DNA of 64,000 nucleotides from Hydrangea macrophylla (taxonomy: Eukaryota; Streptophyta; Magnoliopsida; Cornales; Hydrangeaceae), in NCBI GenBank assembly GCA_033977485.1, contig CM066991.1:58744857-58808856 (forward strand), in the 5' to 3' direction. Shown one piece after another: positions 33,459-43,482 of the stretch. How positions within the stretch are numbered: the first letter of the stretch is position 1; each line of letters begins with the position of its first letter. A program made the position numbers and the translations under genes. The notes under the pieces were generated by a model, which was not told the origin of the DNA, did no database searches, and saw nothing but the letters and a program-made list of their open reading frames with translations.

Positions 33459-35399
33459 TTATAATTGATCGAACAAGTCATCAATACGTGGCAGCGGGTA
33501 CTTATTCTTGATGGTTACCTTATTCAACTCCCTGTAGTCTATGCAGAGTCGAAACGATCCGTCTTTCTTCTTTACAAACAGTACCGGTGCTCCCCATGGT
33601 GATGTGCTTGGACGCACGAATCCTAAATCTTCCAACTCCTGTACTTGCTTCTTCAATTCTTGCATTTCCGTCGGTGCCATCCTGTATGGGGTCTTGGAGA
33701 CAGGCATGGTTCCAGGTGTCAGTTCTATGCAGAAGTCTATCTCTCGCTTTGGCGGTAAACCTGAGAGCTCTTTAAATACGTCCTCGAATTCTCGCACTAT
33801 CGGAACCTCTACGATCGTGATCTCTGAGCTTGTGCCCTCGATGGCAGCCAGGCGACTAGTGAGAAAACTATCACTCAATGGGTTACACTGAAAGAAAAAA
33901 GGTTGACTTCCAGGTATCGTAAAGGTAATCGACTTGCTAGTACAATCCAAGATAGCATGGTACTTGGTGAGCCAATCAATTCCTAAGATGACGTCGAACT
34001 CCTTCATTGACAAGATCACCAAATCCGCGAATAGGTCTCTATCTTCTATGTTGATGGGACAATTTTTGCATACCCTATTCAACTTAATAGATGTACCCAT
34101 CGGAGATACGGCATTCAATGCTACAATAAGGTTTTGAGATACTAAACCCAAATCTTGTACGACTCTACTAGCAATAAACGAATTTGACACTCCAGTATCA
34201 AATAACGTTTTAACTCTGTTGCTGAAAAGAGTGAGCGTACCTTCTAGATTCTGATGTGCTTCGGCGTCAAAACCTGCTGCTTCTGGAATAATGGCATTCA
34301 GGTGAGTCTTAGTAGCTTGTCCTTGAGCGTTGTGTCCATTGTATCCTCGGCGCGGTGCTTTGCACTCTCGGCTCCAGTGGCCTTTCTCTCCACAATTAAA
34401 GCATATGACTCCACCACGATCGTGGTTCTTGGAAGTTCTGCAATCTTTGGCATGGTGGCCAGGTATGCCACAGTTAAAGCAACTCCCTGGACCTTTTCCT
34501 TGGGCGATATAACCTCCTTGATGTCCAACAGGGACTGGTGCTTGTGGTGCTACAGTGTTGGCTTGCTGTGGTTGCCTCCGTGCCTGCTGCGGCTTCCTTT
34601 CTCCATTCCAAGCGCGCTTATTATTCGGATAAAGCATGGGTGGCCTTGATCCTGGAACATTTCGTGATGGAAACCTACTGGTAAACCTCTTCTGCCTCTG
34701 TTTCTGTATATTCTCCATCTGTGTAGCCAATCCTACCAAAGATTCAAAGGATTGACTCACGTAAACTGCAGTCGTCTCTTGTAGTGAAAGAGATAACCCT
34801 TGGTGATATTGTTCGTTCTTCTTTTCAGGTGTGTCCACCATGTGATGCGCAAAACGGGACAGGCGTTCGAATTGCGTTATATACTCCTGAACAGACTTGT
34901 TCCCTTGAACCAATTCCATGAATTCTTTCTTCTTCAAATTTTGTTCTACTAATGGAAAATACTTTGCTAAGAACCGTTCCTTGAACACGGTCCATGTCAT
35001 TTCCCTTATGGCTCTATCTCCCAAAGTAGCCTCTTCTACTTCCCACCAGTCTGCTGCGGCATATGTCAACTGAAATACGGCTAGACGGCATTTTTCGACC
35101 TCACTGCAATCCATGGCTTTAAAGATGAGATCCATCTCTCGTAGCCATTGCTCCGCTTTCCATGGTTCCATCATCCCATTGAACTTTTCTGGTCTTAATG
35201 CGCGGAAACGTTCAAGTAACTTATCCCCTGTCTACCTTGGGGGTAGTGCTGGGTGGTTGTTGTTGTTTCCTACATTGTTTGAAGCCCTCTCAATCCTTTT
35301 GACCAAGGCTGAGAGTAATCCTGTAGGATCTATCTCATTAGGTATCTCCGGTTCTTCCTCGTTATGACCATTGTGGTTCCTCCTACGTCCTCCAGCCAT
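33459..35399 (-). pseudogene. CV1 gag, protease and start of RT
   Basis: Gag starts MAGGRRRNHNGHNEEEPEIP at 35399; a TAG at 35232-35234 interrupts it before TGDKLLERF. The capsid has [20 protein letters not shown] and [20 protein letters not shown]. Two zinc knuckles follow, [14 protein letters not shown] and [14 protein letters not shown], both complete. Protease is [20 protein letters not shown] with a DTG box. RT begins with [40 protein letters not shown] and [20 protein letters not shown] before the TAA at 33456. Gag and Pol were probably made from one continuous frame. Confidence 0.95.
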
Positions 35400-35754
35400 C
35401 TGAAAACAACGCACAAGTTTTATTGCTAATATTCTTTGATTCCATACCGAGTCTTTATAGGTGGTTTTGGTGTGTACCAAAGTTAAAATATAATAAGCAT
35501 TCATATATTGCTAAATGTCAATGGAATAAAGCGATATAACTGAAACCATTATATTAAACCAAAAAGATTTACATTAAAGTACTACGTCCAAGGCCAGTAC
35601 ATACTATACAAGAGTTTAAGCATCTCCTAGGTGTGCTTACAAAAGAACATGTACAAAGTACTTACAACTGTAATATCTATAATACGAGCGACACCAAACA
35701 AAACCAATATGTACATCACTATATAGAAGTAATAGCAGCTCTCTGAAAATCATA
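35400..35754 (-). other. Gap between the extra ORF and gag of CV1
   Basis: About 355 bases, AT-rich, without a coding pattern. The corresponding gap in CV2 is about 395 bases. It may hold splice or translation signals that let the ribosome reach gag, but none is clear. Confidence 0.5.
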
Positions 35755-36775
35755 TCAACGTGGTAGGGCATAGAAGTCTGCCTCATCGTCGGTAATCGTA
35801 GGTGGTATCTCGTCCCCTGGAACGGTAACTACCTCCGCTGGCATAAAATCCAGCCACTGGTCAAACTCATCTGGTTCACCATTTGGTAATATCCATCCTG
35901 GTGCTACGCCATCTCCGCCAACTCCATCCAAGTCGATGTCATCCTCATCATCTAGCTCTACAACCTCAGGTGGCGCATCGTCCAACTCAACAGCTAACTC
36001 GTCAGGCTCATCGACATCATCTGGATCCACATCGTCGTGTAGGTCAGGCTGTGCGTCGAGATCGTCCTGAATCAGCTCTATAACTGGATCATCTGCGGGG
36101 TCCTCTAAGAATTCCTCCTCCTCCGGGTCCTCCTTAACATCAGCTCGCTCTGCCCCGTGGTCTTGCGCGGGTATCGGTACTATCACATCCTCATCAGCTG
36201 GTAGTACTGGATGATTGTATACATCGTCCTCTGGTCCCTGAGCATCCTCTACTGGATCGGCCTCCTCGATCGGCTCGTCGTCGCTACTCGCCGGGTCGTC
36301 CTCAATCATTATGTCATCGTCATCATCTGTGTCATCACCGTCAGATGGGTCGTCTGCTGTGTGGCTAGCGCCTACAAAATTCTCTTTACTCGCTCTGTCA
36401 TCATCACTATCTGTATCCATGGGGTCTGAATCTGCATCTGGCTCTGTTATGGGCTCGGGTGAGAATGGTGGTGCTGGTGCGACCATGATAATTGGGAAGA
36501 GTATATCGTCGTATAGTGCCTAGTCCTGAGCCATGCTGATAAGCTCTTGGTGGATAAGTATGGTAGTCTCTGAAGCATGAATTGACTCAAGCTGAACTCG
36601 ATCTGGATACTGTAGTGCATCGGTATGCACGGCTCTCCGCATGTCCTGCTCTAAAATGTGCCTCGCCCTCTGGCGGATCCGCTGTCGATATAGTACAGGG
36701 TCGGCAGGCTAGATACAACCGTCGAGAATATAGTGCCCTCCGAAATCATCGTAAACAAAGATCGGCTCTATAGTC
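35755..36775 (-). pseudogene. CV1 extra ORF upstream of gag (acidic protein, ~340 codons)
   Basis: Not a family I recognise. Reading from 36775 the minus strand gives TIEPIFVYDDFGGHYILDGC, a TAG at about 36711, PADPVLYRQRIRQRARHILE, ESIHASETTILIHQELISMA, a second TAG at about 36522, then an open frame of 243 codons from MVAPAPPFSPEPITEPDADS. The last 200 residues are dominated by Asp and Glu and end DEIPPTITDDEADFYALPR. CV2 has the same arrangement and the same FGGHY...PADP motif. It lies between the primer-binding site and gag. The acidic part suggests binding to a basic partner such as histones or nucleocapsid; that is inference. Confidence 0.75.
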
Positions 36776-36868
36776 CTGCAAGAGGAACTAACTTAGTGTC
36801 ATTACTAATACGAGGTAAATCTTATGCTCATAACTTAAGGTGTAGGACAATCAGTGAGCGCGTCTAAA

Positions 36869-36886
36869 CCTAAAGCTCTGATACCA
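36869..36886 (-). other. Primer-binding site of CV1 (initiator Met tRNA)
   Basis: Minus-strand TGGTATCAGAGCTTTAGG, of which the first 12 bases match the common plant tRNA-iMet primer site TGGTATCAGAGC. It lies eight bases inside the 5' LTR end. Confidence 0.85.
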
Positions 36887-37669
36887 AAAATCCCTGTCAC
36901 GCCCCGAAGTACCAAAAATAGGGAAAAATAAATTTCCTTTATGGGTTCGTAGACACGTGACTGGTTGTGAGTGTCACCTGATTGTCCAAACATGCTTATA
37001 ATAATAATGTGATATGGGAAAGTGACTAAGTTCAGCGGAAGCAGAAATTTAAAACATCCAAGTCTTACATCAGTAGTATATTACAGGCCAAAAAGATATC
37101 CAAAAGATACATATTACAAGATCAGCTAAACTATTACATTACTAACATAATAATAACAGAACTACAACAAAAGAAAAGCTCCAAAGTCTTCAACTGGCGA
37201 AACCGTAGCCTTCCTCGTAGTAGTCTTCACCAACATAGTCTTCAGTAGTAAAGTCAGCATCTTGATAGCAGTCGTCTCCGTCTGGACCTGCAAAGACTGG
37301 ACGTGGAAGGTCCAGCGGCATGAAAAGCCGTTAGCGGTTAAGCTAAGTGAGGGTCCCCTTAAGGTTACCACCACTTAAGGTAAGTTATTCATCATTTCTT
37401 CTTACTCCTCAAAACCATATCTCGTTCATCATTTTTTTTTTATTCTCGATACTATGTCTTGTTCGTCTTTTCTCATTCTCAAAACCATGTCTTATTTAAA
37501 CCCAATCATTCCCTTGGAAACTTAACCCAGAACTGAACTGACCAATGACATTGACTGAAAGAAGACTTAACTCCAAACGCATTTACTAGTCAAGAAAGAA
37601 CAACACTCAACAATGAATAGTTAACTGTCGCCCAACTGGCACTCAAGCTGTCGCCCAAATGGCATAAGT

Positions 37670-37960
37670 GTGCGGGACATTAACAATCTCTTGGTCGAAC
37701 ACGTCATGCCGATCCTCAGGTCGCCCGCACGTTACCGAACACGTCATGCCGATCCTCAGACCAAGGGTACGGGAAATTAATAATCACTTGGACGAGCACG
37801 TCATGCCGATCCTCAGGTCACCCGTACATAACCGAACACGTCATGCCGATCCTCAGTCCAAGGGTGCGGAAAAATAATCAACCACTTGATCGAACACGTC
37901 ACGACGATCCTCAGGTCATCCGCACTTGACCGAACACGTCATGCCGATCCTCAGATCAAG
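37670..37960 (-). repeat. Covarying inverted-arm array (5' LTR of CV1)
   Basis: Same three 97-bp units as at 28432-28722. In the element's own direction it lies about 1.8-2.1 kb downstream of the TATA box and about 0.8-1.1 kb before the U5 end, so it would be part of the transcribed leader. Confidence 0.9.
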
Positions 37961-38672
37961 GAACAAAACATAACTCACCAATCGACTCCATGGAATAATC
38001 GAGAGACCAACTTTGCAAGAATTATCCAAACACGACACAAAAGTTCACGAATCGACTTTGACCAGTAGACACACGACTAAAACGAGGCCCAATGTCCCTT
38101 ATTCATATTAAATCTGTTATCGAAGGTTTTATCATTATTTTATGCGTTCGCACATTTTGTAGTTTAGTTCATTAATATCATCCATTTATAACCGTTAATA
38201 TTTCACTATACGTCCGACATTCCGTTTTCCTCTCAATATAATTATGATGGAAACGTTCCCAATCACTTATCAACGCCATAATCGTGCCATACAATGTACT
38301 TATAGTTTGGGTATGAACTTCCAACGGTCATTAGACTATTTTCATAACAATAGAAAACATAGCACGTAGCTCATGGATTTATAACGTGAATTTAATACCA
38401 AAAAACACATAGATGAAACCCTTAACATACTCATCTACGCGATAGTACTACCATAGCACGAGATTTTCATAAGAACACATGTACTGGAAAACTACCATCA
38501 ACAATCAACACCATGCATAAACAAAACATTATACAAAAAGCTACACAATCTGCCAGGATACATTTTCACTGTGTTGACTGAATTAACATGATTTATTTGG
38601 GCATGATAAATTGCTTTGTAGATCAAACTCAAAACTAAAACATTATAGATAATAGGAATATCTTCATGTACA

Positions 38673-39480
38673 AAAAAATCTAGCTTCACTTACATTTTTG
38701 AGCTACTCAAACTATTTATTTTACAAGACATTTCTTATATCTCGGACTGTTTTGTCCCAGATTTATAGTACTGCATTGTACGTGGATTTCACCTATTAAG
38801 GAGGGGTTTTTACACTGAGCTATAGAAGGGTTATTTTTAGATAAATGAGTTATCTTTCACCACAAAAAAACCTAGCATAATTCTCATTTTTGAACTGCAC
38901 AAAACATTCATTTTACTAAACTATGTTCTGCTGAGAGTTTCAGTTTTCCCAGATTTATAACATTGCGTTGTACATGCATTTCACCCATGAAGGAGTGATT
39001 TCTAGACTGAGCTATAGAAGAGGTATTTGTAGATATACAAGTTAGCTTTTACCACAAAAATACCTAGCTTAATTCCGATTTTGGAGCTCCTCAAAACATC
39101 CATTTTACTAAAATACATTCTGCTGGAAGTTTCTGTTTATAACACTGAGCTATAGAAGAGGTATTTGTAGATATACGAGTTAGCTTTTACCACAAAAAAA
39201 CCTAGCTTAATTCCGATTTTGGAGCTCCTCAAAACATCCATTTTACTAAACTACATTCTGCTGGAAGTTTCTATTTTCCCAGGTTTATAACACTGCATTG
39301 TACATGCATTTCACCCATGAAGGAGTGATTTCTAGACTGAGCTATAGAAGAGGTATTTGTAGATATACGAGTTAGCTTTTATCACAAAAAAAACCTAGCT
39401 TAATTCGGATTTTTGAGCTACACAAAACATTCATTTTACTAAACTATGTTCTGCTGAGAGTTTCAGTTTCTCAGATTTAT
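38673..39480 (-). repeat. Five ~190-bp direct repeats in the 5' LTR of CV1 (one shortened)
   Basis: Same family as 29440-30090. The third unit (39052-39190) lacks about 50 internal bases and has no partner in the other LTR. This points to gain or loss of a unit after insertion or to recombination within the array. Confidence 0.75.
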
Positions 39481-42390
39481 GGATTTGTTTTGCATGTAAT
39501 GGAAACTTCAACACAACAACGTCAAACTTCTACTAAACATTAGTACATATTATATGTGTTCTAAATTGAGTTAGATTACTCACAATTTACTCACAACAAC
39601 TTGAAACTAAGCTTGGATTGTTGATTTGAGCTTGATGTAGCTTGAACTCAACTTCACTAGTGAACTTCCTCTCCTTCTAACTTTCTATTTCTTTTTTTAT
39701 GACACTCATGAGCTTCTAAGTTTCCTCATCTCCTCTCTAGAGTGTAGATTATGGAGAGTCTAAGAGAGTTATGGATGCATATAAGAGTGGTTATATAGAA
39801 AATACTAGTGTTAGGTGTCCTATTGCATGTGTTAGGGGGTTGCCTGCATGGACAAGTGTCCAACATGTAGACAAGTGGCAAGGATACAAGTGACATGTGT
39901 CTAGGGTGTTGCATGTGTCGCCATGTGGCCGGCCATGGTGGAGCCCACCTCGGGTTGTGTGCAACTTTCTTGGTTTACGTGCATAAGTTCTTCAGTATAC
40001 GTGTCAGTCTCGATTTACGTGCAATCAGGTATTATTTCTAATGTCCGGGTCCGGGTACGGGACTAAGTTAAATCGTACTATGGTCGAGTCGGTATGGTTA
40101 CTACAGGCTATATGGTAATAATAATACAACACGTCCATACCGTCACGTAATTAAAATAGTAATATAATATTATAGTCGGTCCAATACAGAAATTCGAAAA
40201 AGTTGATATTATAATGACAGAAAATTACAGGTGTTACAAGATGAGTCGCCACTTAATTTTTAAAAGAAAAATTAAGAAACTATTTTTAAAGCAAACTGAT
40301 CTTTCAGAAACCAGAGATTAACTAGGTCCTGGGATTATGGAATGAGAAGGGAAGGAGCCCATCGGACTAAAACACCCCTTCTCATCATATCTCGCGATAG
40401 GCCTCTACTTAACATCCTTTAATTGAATTATTAATTTAGATGTGTCCTCAACTAATACATATGTATAAATATACATTACAAAAGCATGTCTAAAGGGGTG
40501 TAAAATCGCAAGTGATAAAATATCATTCAAAAAAACCACATAATTAATGTGATATGCAATAGGGAACAAGAGAACTTACCCGGGATCCAGTACCGATATT
40601 AAACGTGCAATGTATACAAACAAAAGAAAATCCTAAAAAGAGTCTCTAATCACATGTATTCACATAAGGCAAGTCCTAATTCTAAGGTGTAGCGCATGAG
40701 ATCGAAAATTGACAAATCAAGAAATTAAAATAAACTAAAGAGAAATTCAAGAAGTCTTACCTTGATAGCGCTACAAAACAAAGGGTTAGTCCACATGGTA
40801 TACAAGATATGAAGTTGGAAATAACAATTCTAAATTTCTAGCTTAAATCTACCAAATGTAATTAAGTCTAAAGCAACTAAGTCCTCATTATAAGTGTCAA
40901 GCCATATGGATGAACATGTACATGAACCTTAACTAACCATTATTGATACATGGTTTGAACCTTAACTCATGAAAATATCATCTAAGCCATTATTCATAAG
41001 ATTGATTAAAATTATTGCAGAATTCTGAAAATTGCTGAAAGCAGATCATAACTTTAAAGAAATAAAAAGCATGGTTCCCGTGCTTTAATCTTGATGACTT
41101 TTGGACACAAGATGACTCTATGTGTCTAGTTTTTAACCCAAAAAAGAAATCAAAGTTTCAACGGTTGGATCTCTAGGAATTGGACAAGATTCAGACATCA
41201 CTCAGCATTCTACATCCTTTTGTCCAGAGTTCTTGTACGATTTTTTAAAAATAGCAAAAAAATCAGAAATGCATTGTTCTTTTTAGGGTGACTTCCTAAC
41301 ACATTAATATACTTAGAAAAAATTATTTTGGGTCATAAATACTTTATTAAGGTTCTGATTTACTTATTTCAAAAGAGTGTTACTGTTCTGAAACTCTGGA
41401 CAGATTGTAGTGACTTCGTAAAACTCATGACCAAACCACTTTAAACATGAAATCTCCTTAAAACGAAAATTACAGTGGTAGAACTTTGAGTTATAGACAC
41501 TTTCCCGTTGGTTTCACTAAATTCCAACGGTTAGATTTTGAACTAAAAATCTTTTTATCAAAATCGGTTTATGAACCCACTGTTTCATTGTCAAGTTCAA
41601 CTTTTATTTGTTAACCCCAACTATTAAACCATGAAGTTGGACTTAAAATAAACCATTTTCTCCTACCATTTGATGGTCATTGGAGACTAAAAACCCTTAT
41701 ACTTGTAGATTTTCAAATGAAGTACGAATAGACTTCTTAAAATCTCAAGATGATGAATCTAAACCATAGAGATAGGCTTAGACTCAAACTACTTTCTCCT
41801 ACCATTTGATGGTCATTGGAGATGAGGATATGACTAATACTCATGAGTCTTCAAGGAATATAAAGAGATGCCATGAGAACTCCAAGTTAGGGAACTCAAA
41901 CCATGGTAAGGGTTTGAATTCATCCACTTGTTCTTATGTAAAAGATGATCAACCTTAAGTCTTCCATGGGAAGCACAAGCTTACATGGAATCAAGGGGTC
42001 AAACTCAAGAGTTTTTAAGAGAGATATTGAGGATCTCTAAGAATCCCAAGAGGGAAGTATAAACAACAAGAAAAAAATGAAGCAAAGAAAACTAAGTAGT
42101 TTGAAGATTAGAGACTTAAAAGAAAGAATGAAAATAAACAATTTATGGTTAGAGGATCACCTCTAAATTATCCTCAAAGCTTCTCTACTTTGAAGATCTT
42201 CCAAGCTCTTCTTCAAGCTCTCCAAAAACTCTCTATCTTTCTCAAATATGTTTTGTTATTGTGGTATATTATGGTATCTCTCTCCTACCCAAATATTCTT
42301 CTCTCAAGAGTTCTCCTAAATTCCTCTCAAATTCCCCCCAATATTCTTTTTTTTTTCTTCTTGGTCCCATTTTCAATGAAGATACTTCTT

Positions 42391-42400
42391 CTTATATAGA
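42391..42400 (-). promoter_or_regulatory. TATA box of the solo Tat LTR
   Basis: Minus-strand TCTATATAAG. The palindromic units at 42516-42790 lie directly upstream of it, as in the Tat-2 LTR. Confidence 0.5.
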
Positions 42401-42515
42401 CAAAAATTCCTAGGCAATTTCAGTGAATTCGGAGTAAAAAATAGCTGTAAATACAGCATTTGGTGGTACAATGCGTACTTTCTAAAAAAAAAAATAGGCA
42501 GACTGCTGGAGCTAA

Positions 42516-42790
42516 CGGCAGTCATGAAGTTTTCAGCGGCACTCTGGGAATGCCGGAACGGCTCTCCGTGAGAGCTGCGGCGGCATTCCATGACTGCCGT
42601 ACGGCACTTTCTGAGAGCCGCGCCAAATTATTGATTGCCGCGTTTGTGTCAGCCTTACTTTATCAGTTTTTTTTTCTTTTCTGAATACATATACGTATTG
42701 TACCACAAAATACGGACTTTAAAAGCAAACGGCAGTCAGAAAATGTTGGCGGCAATTGATGAGAGCCGGTCCGGCATTCTGTGAGTGCCG
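42516..42790 (-). repeat. 22-bp palindromic units in U3 of the solo Tat LTR
   Basis: Units such as ACGGCAGTCATGAAG (42516), GCGGCACTCTGGGAATGCCG (42536), a unit at 42580 ending TGACTGCCGT, ACGGCACTTTCTGAGAGCCG (42601), and a second group at about 42729-42790 (CCGGCATTCTGTGAGTGCCG). The period within each group is about 22. Confidence 0.75.
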
Positions 42791-43082
42791 CAAAAAACCG
42801 CCGTGTGCTGGTTTTCGTTAAACTTCCCCTTTTAGGTCTTTTCTTTTCTCCCTTTTCCTCTAAAAAACTTATTTTAGGGGATATTTGCCAAACGTGGTAT
42901 TTTCACTCCTGAATTCTCCTGAATACCCGGTATTTCTTTTTTTATGAAAATTTTATCGCGTTTGGAGAACTTTCTGAAGAGCTTGGAATACTTCAAATCT
43001 TTCGGTCCTTATCATCATCGGATATGGAGGTGAGACTCTCCTTAATTCGACGTTTGGTCAAAATCGGGGTGTCTACAACGTG

Positions 43083-43482
43083 TGCATCAGATCGCATCAC
43101 GTACAACAAGACCAAACCATGGTCACATTCATTCATTCATTCATAAAAGAATAAATAAGTAATGAAAACAAAATCATAGTTACTAGCATTCACCAATCAC
43201 AGGTAATTAAGATAAAGAAGGAGACCAAGCTATTGTCACAATCACAAAATAAAGAAGAAAGAGAAAAGAAAGAAAGGAATCAAGCACAAGCAACAAAAGT
43301 ACAGCCAATTTATGGCCCCATCCAGGAATAGAAAGCATGCAGGAAATTAAAAGTATGCAGATGTCAATCCTGTCTCGGCTATCCAAGAAGCCGTCATAAG
43401 AAATAAAGGTGTGTGCAATTATCCAAATGTATACGTCCCCTCTCCAAATGCTCAGAAAAACAAAAAAGAGAAGAAAGCAAGA
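43083..43482 (-). other. Region 3' of PMD gene B
   Basis: About 400 bases without a gene. It holds a short ATTC microsatellite (43127-43145) and A-rich sequence. It is presumed to be the 3' untranslated region of PMD gene B and to have been next to 27574 before the solo LTR insertion. Confidence 0.4.

Larger units (their letters stand above)
27656..40238 (-). mobile_element. CV1: complete chromovirus (Ty3/gypsy, Tekay/Del-like)
   Basis: Two long LTRs (27656-30862 and 36895-40238) flank, on the minus strand, primer-binding site, an extra acidic ORF, gag, protease, RT, RNase H, integrase and chromodomain. A perfect target duplication AGATG (27651-27655, 40239-40243) brackets the element. The LTRs are nearly identical apart from one extra repeat unit, so insertion is fairly recent. 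All the stops seen in gag and pol are TAG, TAA or TGA at places where Gln or Arg is expected, plus one 1-base loss, so the copy cannot make its own proteins. Confidence 0.95.
36895..40238 (-). repeat. 5' LTR of CV1 (3,344 bp)
   Basis: Nearly identical to 27656-30862, with scattered single-base differences and one extra partial ~190-bp repeat unit (39052-39190), which accounts for the 137-bp length difference. TATA box on the minus strand at 39791-39797. The U5 end (TGTCACGCC on the plus strand) adjoins the primer-binding site. Confidence 0.95.
27575..43077 (-). mobile_element. Solo Tat LTR in reverse orientation, split by chromovirus CV1
   Basis: The two outer parts (27575-27655 and 40239-43077, together about 2.9 kb) are the reverse complement of the Tat-2 3' LTR at 47478-50463, with matches along the whole length. 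Its ends are TGTGGATATC and GGTGTCTACA. The flanks GCGTG (27570-27574) and ACGTG (43078-43082) are a target duplication with one mismatch. No polypurine tract or primer-binding site adjoins either end, so it is a solo LTR rather than half of an inverted element. CV1 lies inside it at 27656-40238. Confidence 0.75.

Noticed and set aside
35755..36486. Acidic ORF as a host nuclear gene or a low-complexity chance ORF
   Set aside because: It lies inside CV1 between primer site and gag, and an equivalent ORF with a matching N-terminal motif occurs in CV2.
36869..36886. tRNA gene fragment
   Set aside because: Only the 3' end complement of tRNA-iMet is present, next to an LTR; it is a primer-binding site.
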